A program made the translations under genes and the position numbers. Source: Polytrichum commune (lineage: Eukaryota > Streptophyta > Polytrichopsida > Polytrichales > Polytrichaceae). Taken from it: a DNA stretch of 64,000 nucleotides. The DNA lies in contig OX485806.1 of NCBI GenBank assembly GCA_950295325.1, positions 55,921,169-55,985,168 of the forward strand, written 5' to 3'. Positions 10,226 to 19,219 of this stretch are shown here, one piece after another. Within the stretch, counting starts at the first letter, position 1. Each line of letters begins with the position of its first letter. The notes beneath the pieces were generated by a model, which worked only from the letters and a program-made list of their open reading frames with translations, was not told where the DNA came from and did not search any database.

Positions 10226-12480
10226 TGTTAAGTGCACAGTATAAGACCAATTCAGAGAGCATTAAGGTAATGAAACAAGAACAAGGGAACTGTGCAAAGA
10301 AGAATTGAAGCAAACAGGTTAATTAGCGGCTAAAAGCAGATTAAGGGAACTATGCAGAGGAACTAAGCAAGCAGGTTAGCGGGTAAGCAAGCACAAGGAG
10401 ACTAAGCAGGCAGGGTGAAAATTGAAGCAGCAAGCAAGTTAAGCAGCCAAGAGGGTTCGGGGAAAACTACAGAGTATGCAGCTGGAGCGGAGCCTTCAAC
10501 CGACCTCGGCCACGGGATTAGGTTCCAGCCACGGCTTTACAAGACATTACGCGCGGTGATAGGACCCATTACCCACGGGAATGGGATCCCAGCAAGTTAA
10601 CAGAGGGGTTTAAGGACTTAGTAATAGAGGAGCATTACATAAGTATGTTTAGACCTATAAGAGGAGTATATAGGGATAGTAGCAAGCATTTAAAACTATA
10701 TTATTAGCAAGTATACTTATTAGTATAAGCATATAGGATTTTATCAAAGAGGATTTTGCAATTATGAGGAATTAGAATTTCACATGCATTTCATATTCCG
10801 TTAGGAGGATATACAAAAAATCGAGCATTAAAGGATTCTATCAATCAAGTATAATTGCATTGATTACATTCTCACAAATGCCATACGATGTAGACACGGC
10901 AAAGATTTAGCGGAATCTTGAAGATAAGACCATTATAGTAGTAAAACGGTTATAACCGTTTAAGATAGTTAACATCTACATATTATGAAGATAGATAGTT
11001 ATTTAGAAAAGTGGAGATCACAACCACTCTTAATGTAGATTTTGGATTAGGAAGAGAAGACTATTTAAAGGAAGCAAATTAAGAGACTATCACCTCATTT
11101 TCTACACAACGAAGTTATCTTAAATTTGAGTGTCAAGAATCACTTGAAGCTTTTGTAACTCTCCTCTCGAGGAACTTTTGCAATACACTTATCTTTTCTA
11201 CAATATGAGTGATCTTTCTTACCTCTCCCTCTCAATTTGAACTACGAGTCGTCAATGATACTTTGTAGCTTAAGTGATTGAGCAACCGAGAGTACAGTAG
11301 ATTTAGTAGACTCTTTTGAGAAAGAACTCAAAAGATAGTGTGAGGGTGAGAACAAAGCGCTCAAGACAATTTGGAGAATCAATGGAACTTTGAGAGAGAT
11401 TGATATGAGAAAGCAATTGTCAATTTATACAACTTGAGTGAAGGAAGCACGATTATCTCTCAAAGCGGAACTTATCATTGATCTCCTCAAAAGAGAATTA
11501 TAAATATAAATGTGATTGAATGCTTGAAGAATTATATTGCATGAATGATTAAAGTGAAACTTCTTAACGATTACAAACTCCTTCAAAAGAGGAGGAACTT
11601 ATTATCATAAACTACATAATTGACTTACAAGTATTATCCATATTATATAACATATGTTTGAGTATCGAACTTAATTTATGATTAACAAGAACGATGAAGA
11701 CATAAATTGGAACTTCTTTCTCTTTCGAGATTATTTGTGAGTTGTTGGATGTCATTATAAGTTGAAAGAGTTGTCTCTCTTGAACAAACATTCAAGAGAG
11801 TAATGTAAGAATGATGTTCTAAACTTCTCGTCATCAAGAAATACTTTGTAGTAAAAGTGTTTCTTCTCTTAAGATATTTTGTGAGTTGTTGGATGTCATT
11901 AACAATCAAAGAGGAGTTCTTTCTCTTTAATAAACCTCAAGAGAGTTATAATTATTCTTGTTATTAAAACACTTTGAAGTTAAACGTGACATTGCAAAAT
12001 AATCAATGATGTGTTCATGAAATTATAACTACTATATGCATATATGTCAAGTTACAATATTATAAGTAGTAACACTTGAGCTTAAAAAGGAAGACTCAAG
12101 AATATTAGATCTTCTTCATCATTATAAGATTACTATCATTTGTGTGATTGATGTTTATGAACTACTAACATTAAGGATTCATATAACTTATTGAAACTAT
12201 ATTATCATTAAGGATATTGTTACACCTCTTGAAGCTTTCTTTACATCTAACGGTTTTTATTATCAATGATGCCTTACATTGAGAATAAGAATTAAGATAA
12301 TGAGATTGTGTTCACTCCAATAAATATATTCATATCATAAGGAGAAGAGAGGGATTATTAATTCGAGACCGAACATATTAATGAGACACGGTAGTTCTCA
12401 AGTGAATATAAATTTACGTGATGTCTCATCGTGAGTCTTCTTGAGCTAAATTGCAAGGGAACGACCCACGGGGTGCATCA
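10226..12480 (+). mobile_element. Solo LTR of a second, unrelated family (2,255 bp), TSD CCATC
   Basis: A long AT-rich block starts TGTTAAGTGC and ends GGGGTGCATCA, flanked on both sides by CCATC (10,221-10,225 and 12,481-12,485). Removing the block and one CCATC joins the minus-strand protease frame (ending ...LNLVWM) directly and in frame to the spacer before reverse transcriptase (DQMTNEQM...), so both boundaries are fixed by coding continuity. A TATA-like CTATTTAAA at about 11,065 suggests plus orientation. Within it, gtgagttgttggatgtcat occurs twice (about 11,739 and 11,880). No coding region is present. The element type (Copia or Gypsy) is not visible. Confidence 0.85.
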
Positions 12481-12485
12481 CCATC

Positions 12486-13045
12486 CAGACCAAATTCAAC
12501 TTGCCTCCTTCCGCCATAGGAATCCTCATCAACTTCAAAGTCACATCTTTGTTATTACGGCGAACTGTAAGTTGCACCGGCTTATGCCTCACATTCACCT
12601 TGTGAATCTCAAAGAAGGTATCCCCCAAAATAAGGTCCACCTCATCCATATCACAGAGTGTGAAATTCTCCTTAAATTCCAACGTTCCACACTTTAAGTT
12701 CACATTCAATGCCACCTCATTTGTCTCATGCGGTTCATCCTTTACAAACTGCACTTTAATAGGTTTTCCCACTCTATTCATTGGCAAGCCCAACTCCTTG
12801 ACGAGAATCAAATTTATAAAAGAATGCGTTGGCCCTGTATCAACCAAATAGGAAACATTCCAACCATTGATTTTGGCCTCAAGGTACAGAAGATTTGACC
12901 TTGGCTTAAGGCTACTAGGCTTGGCCACAAAGCCATTTTCTAGCATTTGGTTGGCAACATAACCACGATTTGCCTTGAGACTTACCTTGTTATTAAGGCA
13001 CGCCGCTTGAAAATGACAAAATTTGCCATATTTGTAGCATTGATT
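12486..13045 (-). pseudogene. Zinc knuckle and aspartic protease, copy 2
   Basis: On the minus strand the region begins with CYKYGKFCHFQAAC (about 13,000-13,042). This is a CCHC zinc knuckle in which the second Cys reads Tyr. It continues into KPSSLKPRSNLLYLEAKI and NVSYLVDTGPTHSFI, the retropepsin active site (DTG), followed by VDLILGDTFFEIHKV where the family usually has ILGMDWL. The part from 12,946 down to the LTR insertion is open. The protease matures the Gag-Pol polyprotein. The mutated knuckle and the inserted LTR show it is non-functional. Confidence 0.8.
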
Positions 13046-13129
13046 GTCTTTTATATCGCCGCCTTAAATTTTGACATTGGATGGATTTCCTCTTTGATAG
13101 CCTCCTTTGTTGGCATTTGTCCCTTTTGC

Positions 13130-14155
13130 TTATCCTTTGAATTGATTGAATGGCCCAAACTTCTTGCGCTCCTTGCCTCGGGACATAATTCGGCTCAAGC
13201 CAGTTTGTTGTGCGGGGCCGCTTGATTTTCTTTCAGGGCTATCCGCTTCAATTCTCTGTGCAACCTTAATGATCCTTGCCATGTCCTTGGGAAACTTTGG
13301 AAACTTAAACATAGCGTTTACTACCCATTTTTGTAAGCCACCTAAGAAAATGTATTTTTTAGCAAACTCGTCTATCATAGGTGTAGCATTCATTTGGGTG
13401 TTCAAATCGTGCACGTAGGCCTTAAAGAAGCCCGTATGCCTCATTTGCATGAAGTTCATTCCCTTTTGCAACTCTTGATACTCCGGCGTGAATCTATCAA
13501 CGAGCAATTCCTTGAAGCCAATCCAAATCAAGTTTGCCATCATCTCAGGCTTCTGCTATTTCTTGCTCATCCACAATTGAAGCGCATAGTCTTTTAAAAA
13601 TGTCACCACTATGAAGACCTATGGTCCTCTTTGAGCCTTTGGACCTTTGAAATACTTATCTATTTCCAACAAAAATTCTTTGACCTTCCTTGCCTTACCA
13701 AGCTCCAATAACGCATTTGGCATATTTACTTTGCCCAACTTCTTTGTCGAAGAAAAAGGCCTAGCACCTTGCATCATTAGAAGCTCGATCAATTTATTTT
13801 GTTGGGCCCTCTCGTCATGACCACACTATAGTTTTTAACTCACAGAATCTATAAATTTGAGCATTTTGAGTTGGTATTTTAATTCAACATCATCATTTTC
13901 CAAAGTTTTGGTAGTCTAGCTTCTAAATTTTCTTTGAGGTGTATGGAATCCCCATCATGAGATTCCTCCACGTCTTGTCTTTTTACACCATCATCCCCAC
14001 CATTGTCATTGGAATCAATGGTGGGGTCAAAATCCTCTTGGGCATGATCATTGTTCCATTTTGAGCGTCACGACTTTCTTGAATTCCCGGGCTCACCATC
14101 GTCATCCGCAAATTTCATAAGCATGTCTATCTCAAAGTGCTAGTTCAAAAACTAG
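13130..14155 (-). pseudogene. gag, copy 2
   Basis: The longest open part (13,130-13,543) reads WIGFKELLVDRFTPEYQELQKGMNF then QMRHTGFFKAYVHDLNTQMNATP and GGLQKWVVNAMF, the retrotransposon gag pattern W..FK..L...F.P..... Upstream frames with stops give SSTKKLGKVNMPNALLELGKARKVKEFLLEIDKYF and an acidic N-terminus. Gag forms the virus-like particle. Several stops and shifts are present. It serves as the reference for recognising the plus-strand copy on both sides of this element. Confidence 0.75.
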
Positions 14156-14161
14156 AACTCT

Positions 14162-14173
14162 GCTTTGATACCA
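14162..14173 (-). other. Primer binding site, copy 2 (tRNA-iMet type)
   Basis: On the minus strand TGGTATCAAAGC lies two bases after the LTR end (...GTACGACA cg). It differs at one position from the usual TGGTATCAGAGC and mirrors the site of copy 1. Confidence 0.8.
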
Positions 14174-14175
14174 CG

Positions 14176-14534
14176 TGTCGTACCCCTTCCTAGTTTTCCT
14201 TAACTTAGATTGACCACTGCCCAACTATAGCAAGTGCCACAAACTGCATGGAGCAAATTGCCAAGTATGCTCCAAGTGGGGTTGGTCGGCTAAGCCGCCT
14301 CACCCATTAAAACCTCTAAGATTTTTGGCCGCCAAAAACTATTTATAATTCATGGTCTTACCCTCATGACTTTTAATCAGTGTGTGTGGGAGGCTATCCC
14401 AACGCTCGGGGCCCTCACCCATGCCAAGATCACTTGGGCCTTCTTACCATGGCGCCACAAATCCCGGGTGTCACTCCAGGGTCCCCCTTGTGCCCATGAT
14501 GTTGAGGGCACTCCTCATAGAGAAGTGCACGACA
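14176..14534 (-). repeat. 5' LTR of copy 2, internally deleted
   Basis: Plus-strand bounds read TGTCGTACCCC ... GAAGTGCACGACA. The length is 359 bp against about 930 bp for complete family A LTRs. The ends are intact, but the middle (the part with the repeated cataacttcctcaa motif) is absent. Confidence 0.8.
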
Positions 14535-15032
14535 ATTCACTTTAGTGATAGACTAGCAAAAAAATGCAAGGTGATAGGTAACTTGACATGAGTTGGCTTC
14601 ATGGAATTGTTTTTAATGAGGTTCACGCCGGATTACCCAAAATTGCGTGAAAAAATGAATTTGTGGCAAATGAGGCACACGACGTTTCTTTAGTCATGTA
14701 TGTGCGTTTTGAATGTCCAAATAAATGCTATATCTAAGATGGATAAGTTTTCTAAGAAATACATTTTCTAAAATTGGTTGCAAAAATGGGTGGTGGATGA
14801 CTTTTTCAAATTCCTAGAGTTTTTTGAGGACATGAAGGAATTATAAAAAATGTCGAGAGCATTTAAGCCGATGGCCCGTAAGTCGGGCATTACCTTATAA
14901 CAAAGTGGTTTGAGCTAAAATATGTCTTAAGGAAATGAGTGCAAGTAGTTTGGCCCATCATACTAACGCAAAAGACAAGCCAAAGGTACAACTTCCAACA
15001 AGGGTGGCAACTAAGGAAAAAAACTATCCAAT
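14535..15032 (+). pseudogene. gag of copy 1, continued
   Basis: The plus-strand gag interrupted at 5,183 resumes here. In the forward frames I read VGFMELFLMRFTPDYPKL.. then MNLWQMRHT and NWLQKWVVDDFFKFLEF. They align with GFKELLVDRFTPEYQEL, MNFMQMRHTG and GGLQKWVVNAMFKFPKF of the minus-strand copy. Several stops and shifts occur. The frame is then cut by the CACTA element at 15,033 and continues at 18,840. Confidence 0.75.
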
Positions 15033-16506
15033 CACTATACAAAAACCATGTTTTTTTTAACGTTGGAGAAAACGGCTATCAACGTTCACTTTAACATGGA
15101 CTTTGTTTTTCTGGACGTCACCTAAAATCCGTTATAATTGACGAGCCAAAAACATGAGGAAAACGGATATAACATGTCCGATTTGAGCTCATCTTTTATG
15201 TGACATCACATGAAATATGATTTTCCATGGTCCCCATGGTCCGTCAGCTCCATGTAAACAAACGATGTGCTAGGAGGGCCACTTTCACGTGGAATTCGCC
15301 GCTGACGTGGGTGACACTTGGACCCCATAAAGAAATGACGTGGACATTGCATTTTGTATGGGATAACGCGTGGACCCCATAAAAAAATGACGTGGATATT
15401 GCATTTTGTGGAAATGCAATTGCAATCGTTGTTTTGATTGACGTCATGTGGGACGGGAGAATGTTATGGGGGACAACATGTTCGTCCTGCATATTAAAAT
15501 TTGTGATATTGTAATTTTAGGCATTGTTTTCAAAGCCATCATGTGTGGTGGGAGATTGTGATTTCCTTTATAGTCTTCACCACAACAGGTGTCGGTGGTG
15601 TCATGGACAAGAGACAACATATCTAGGAACTTGTTTTTCATGACAACATCCCGTCAATATACATGTCAACGTTGACATGCATTGGTGTTGTCATAGATGC
15701 TTACATGAACGTATGGGACACGCTGTTGACGTCAAGGTGGATGACATTCTAGATGAGCATGGGCATATACATAAAGAACATGTACAAAAATTGTTGCAAA
15801 ACATACATATGTTACCATAAAAAGTTTTTTATTCATTTCCATAACATGTTGCAACTAGAAAGTTGCAGTCCTATATAAAATGTCCCTACCCGTTGGCATG
15901 TGCTATAGAATAAACGGAAAAAACAATGTTCTATGCCACGACAAAATCACTAGCCACCCCAAAATTGAGTTTGCATGCATCTATGTTACCTCATTGTCAT
16001 GAATGCATGATGTAGTTTATACTATGCATAGAACTTGGAACTACTCCGATACCGGCCGTGAAATATTTGCTGACATGTCATTTCTTCTTTTGCCCATCCG
16101 CTTTCGTGGCACTCCCCGCTTGCTACATCCCAAAATGATTCACATAGCACCATGACGAGTGTTAGTGAGTTTCTATTCATACATTACCAATATATGCAGA
16201 CTGTACAAAAAAAATTACATCAACAAATGAAAATACATTTTTCTTACCTTCAATGGATTTACCTCCTGCAAATACATTACACATTCATGTTTTTAGGAAG
16301 ACAATTTGAGACATAAATGAGCGTTATGGCTGACATCCACATCTGTCGAACTAGACGTCTGAACATATGTCCGATTCAACAAGCAGATGTCTAAAAAAAT
16401 AGACGTACAACGGTGCGACATTGAATTCGATGTCTCCTGCCATGTTTGATAGGATCACAACCACAGTTGGGATTTTGCGTCAAATACTTCAATTGATGGC
16501 TAGGTT

Positions 16507-16968
16507 CTATCTAAGGGTGGTGATATGCGATACCTGCTCTACCACATTCTTGTCGCCTGTGGCTACTATTTCCTCGTCCGTTGCATGCCCGTCGTCGTTT
16601 TCCACACCGGACTGCCCAACCGCTTCATCCACTGCGTCTTCCGCAATATCAGCAATGACATCGGACTCCACTATCTTGTTCGCATCCTCATGCACTATCT
16701 CCTCCACCACCGTGGCGATATATGCGTGGTGACGTTGGCGTGGTCTGCCGCCTTGTTCATAGTAGCATCGCCCGCAACATTTTTGATGACGTCGCTGCAA
16801 ACAAGCAATGCAGAAGGACATGGCATGTCCACAACGCTCACAACATTCAACAGGGGAGGGAGGGCAGGTTCCGGCGGGACCGTCTTCGTTTCCGCCGTGG
16901 TCGACGTCAGCACTGATATGTCCACCAACTTCGCAGATGACGCTTGCGCTTGCATGTCATCGCCTGCA
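16507..16968 (-). CDS. Cys-rich zinc-finger-like ORF inside the CACTA element
   Basis: A minus-strand frame is open for about 150 codons, from just below a stop at about 16,968 down to 16,507. The only ATG lies at 16,821. The middle carries a dense Cys/His cluster, ECCERCGHAMSFCIACL followed by QRRHQKCCGRCYYEQ, which looks like a zinc-binding fold. A basic stretch (GGRPRQRHH) and an acidic C-terminal half rich in Asp, Glu and Val follow. I do not recognise the family. It could be an exon of a captured host gene or a transposon protein. The lack of an upstream ATG suggests an internal exon. Function is unknown. Confidence 0.35.
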
Positions 16969-16989
16969 ATGCCTTGTTTAGCGAAGAAC

Positions 16990-17290
16990 GGGTGTTAGTT
17001 GCAGATGAACCGGTTGAGTTCGAAAACAATCGGTTGAAGTTGAAGACTTGCCTCACCTGGAAACTAGTTGAAGATTCGTTGGTTCGCGACCTCTCCACCC
17101 TACCGAAGCAACAAACGTGGCTGCACACCTTCAACCCCTGTCCTCCGTCAATCACCCTGCCTGTCCGTAAAGCGTTGTCATCGTCGTCAGCTCAACAAAC
17201 GCCCAAACTCCTCCACGCTCGCTCCTCTCTCGCTCACGGTCCCCAAACCCTACCTTCTCTGGCCGGCAACTTGTGATGAAATATTGTCAA
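16990..17290 (+). other. GC-rich block resembling a captured gene 5' region
   Basis: Unlike the AT-rich element arms, this part is rich in CT runs (ctccacgctcgctcctctctcgctc) and has a CAAACCCTA motif like the telo-box of plant 5' leaders. No complete coding frame with a motif is seen. It may be captured promoter or leader sequence in the CACTA element; this is inference only. Confidence 0.25.
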
Positions 17291-17698
17291 TGGATGAAAA
17301 ACCATGGTAATTGCCCTTAATTGCCACATGGTAAATCTATATACTCAAAAGTAATTTACAAGGAATAACAAATAATGTTGGGTTAACATCCATAGTTGGT
17401 GACATTCTACCGCGGTTTACAATTCGTATTGAGGATGACAATTAGAATTAGTGACATTAAAGATCATATTTTAGGGTTTAGGGTTGTGATGAATTGTAAG
17501 CAATTGAATACAATTATCTAATTCCATAATATGTTTTTTTGAACATATGCACAACCCCCTCCGTTGCAGTTCACATCGGAACGAAGGATTGGCCTTGGAA
17601 AAGTGATTGCAGAATGTGCAGCAGCTGCAAATTTGACCTAGTGTAGTGCCTACACTCCTCAACACAAGTAGGTAGGGCAAGAATCACCTATTTTTAAA

Positions 17699-17932
17699 GT
17701 GGATTTTGCGGGAGGCTCTCTTCTGGAACATCCGGCATGGAGCTTTGCATCCCTCCTGCTGCTGCAAACGCAAGGTCCTACGACAGTCCATTCCGACTGC
17801 GTCGAATGTGATGTGCGTCGACGCCAACATCGACGGTTTCTTGTCTCCACATTGCGGTACGAGATTGTTGAGAAATACGGCGGCGTCACACTCATCCACA
17901 TCCACAATGTGAGGCCATTGCCATCAGGGTAA
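17699..17932 (+). other. Small ORF ending at a donor-like site, in the CACTA element
   Basis: An open frame of 77 codons with the tail RYEIVEKYGGVTLIHIHNVRPLPSG. Just at its end the sequence reads CAGGGTAAGTG, a strong splice-donor-like sequence. It may be a captured exon. No family is recognised; the reverse strand is open too, so coding is uncertain. Confidence 0.2.
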
Positions 17933-18839
17933 GTGATGCGTTTGCATTCTTTGAAAGAAGGTTCACCGTTCTATTTAGGATTTTAGGGTGCCGCCCAACC
18001 TTTGAGGGCACTTTCGCAGCACCAAGTGAAATGGTCGACCTCTAGGACACGTGGAAAATGTTCGACACGTGTCACAGTGGACGTCTGCCCATACATTAGC
18101 AAAGACGTATTTTATATTATGTAAATTTAAATGAAGATACCAATAAGGACACCGCATGTGTATTTTGTATTTTATCAATTTCGTCTTTCTGTAAATAAAT
18201 AAAAAATAGCATGCTTTAGATATCATGAAATGTTCATTGACATTTAACATGCAATTTGGATGTAACTACTACCATGGATAAGTGGTTTTACAATATCAAT
18301 TGATTTGGTTCTTAGTTATTAGCATGTTCCGGCAAACATGCATGGTCTTTTTTATGTATTTTTTCATTTTTTTAATCCAGTTGCTTTCAAAATGTCCCCA
18401 TGAATTCCAAGAAGTATATGGAGTGTTCAAGTAATTAATCATTTATTTGGGGAACTCATCCATCGATGATTCCATGACATTCAATGTCAATGTATGTTGC
18501 CGCCCGTCATCGCATTTTTCGTGGTGCGGGCAACGTTTTTTGTCTGCCCGCCACATTAGCCATGAATGTACAAGCAATGCAGACGTGCACAGTGGTTGAT
18601 GTGGTTTTTTTTCCCCTAGACACCCTCCAGTAGAACGTATCCATGTTTTACCCAACACCCACAAAGACACGTACATCTAAAATAACATTGCCACATTTTT
18701 AAATGTGGACATGCATGTTTCCAACAACATCGCATTTAATTCGAAGTATTGCGCGTGTTAACTGCCAAACATACTGACGTCCTGCAAAACAATACACGTT
18801 TTTTGAAAACAACCTTTAAAACGCCAGTTTCTTATAGTG

Positions 18840-19219
18840 AATGTTGGAAACAAAAAATGTAGCTTTGTGGTACCAAGGCAAATCATGTTTGTGCATTGGA
18901 CAAAATGTTATAATGTGGGTTTGTGTTATCATGACAAATCATGTTGTTGTCGCAGACAAAAAATTAAATGATGGCTTGTGGCCAAGGCTAGCAGCCTTAA
19001 GCCAAAGCCATGTCTTTTGTATCTTGAGGACCAAATCAATGCAAGATATGACTCATGTTTGGATTGACAAAGACACAACACACTCCTTTATATGCTCAAA
19101 GTTCACAAAAGAGTTGGATTTTGCCAACGTGCGGTTCATAAAGGGCAAGCCGCATGAGAGGAAGGAGGTTGAATTGCATTTCACCTTTTGATATCAAAAT
19201 TTGTGGAGATTTCACAGTA
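18840..19219 (+). pseudogene. Zinc-knuckle and protease part of copy 1
   Basis: After the CACTA element the plus-strand retrotransposon continues. Forward frames give KASSLKPKPCLLYLEDQIN, then THVWIDKDTTHSFICSKF and GKPHERKEVEL. They align with KPSSLKPRSNLLYLEAKI, VSYLVDTGPTHSFI and DEPHETNEVAL of copy 2. The catalytic triplet DTG reads DKD, so the protease is dead, and at least two frameshifts are needed. The frame stops where a family A LTR begins at 19,220. Confidence 0.7.

Larger units (their letters stand above)
5184..14534 (-). mobile_element. Ty3/gypsy chromovirus, copy 2, nested and decayed
   Basis: A minus-strand LTR retrotransposon. In element order it has: 5' LTR 14,176-14,534; primer site 14,162-14,173; gag 13,130-14,155; zinc knuckle and protease about 12,486-13,045; reverse transcriptase 9,290-10,114; RNase H 9,003-9,245; integrase 8,185-8,830; integrase C-terminus and chromodomain 7,650-8,055; purine-rich tract next to the 3' LTR; and 3' LTR 5,184-5,596 plus 6,525-7,027. 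The order and the chromodomain identify a chromovirus. Every reading frame has stops or shifts. Two foreign solo LTRs interrupt it (5,597-6,524 and 10,226-12,480). It sits inside the gag of a plus-strand relative; the flanking pentamers are atgca (5,179-5,183) and attca (14,535-14,539), a possible TSD with one mismatch. Confidence 0.85.
15033..18839. mobile_element. CACTA (En/Spm-type) DNA transposon, TSD AAT
   Basis: The element starts CACTATACAAAAACC and its other end, read on the minus strand, starts CACTATAAGAAACTGG. The first seven bases agree and the rest are similar. It is flanked by AAT on both sides (15,030-15,032 and 18,840-18,842), the 3-bp duplication made by CACTA elements. It interrupts the gag-protease region of chromovirus copy 1, which continues on both sides. 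No recognisable TNP2-type transposase is present in 3.8 kb, so it is probably non-autonomous. Its centre (16.4-17.9 kb) is clearly GC-richer than its ends and holds the ORFs listed below, possibly captured host sequence. Confidence 0.8.

Noticed and set aside
12431-12697. Plus-strand ORFs over the protease region
   Set aside because: Antisense shadows of the retropepsin on the minus strand.
18841-18900. gtggtaccaaggcaaatcatg as a second primer binding site
   Set aside because: No LTR end precedes it; the upstream neighbour is the CACTA terminus, and the surrounding frame aligns with the gag zinc-knuckle and protease region.
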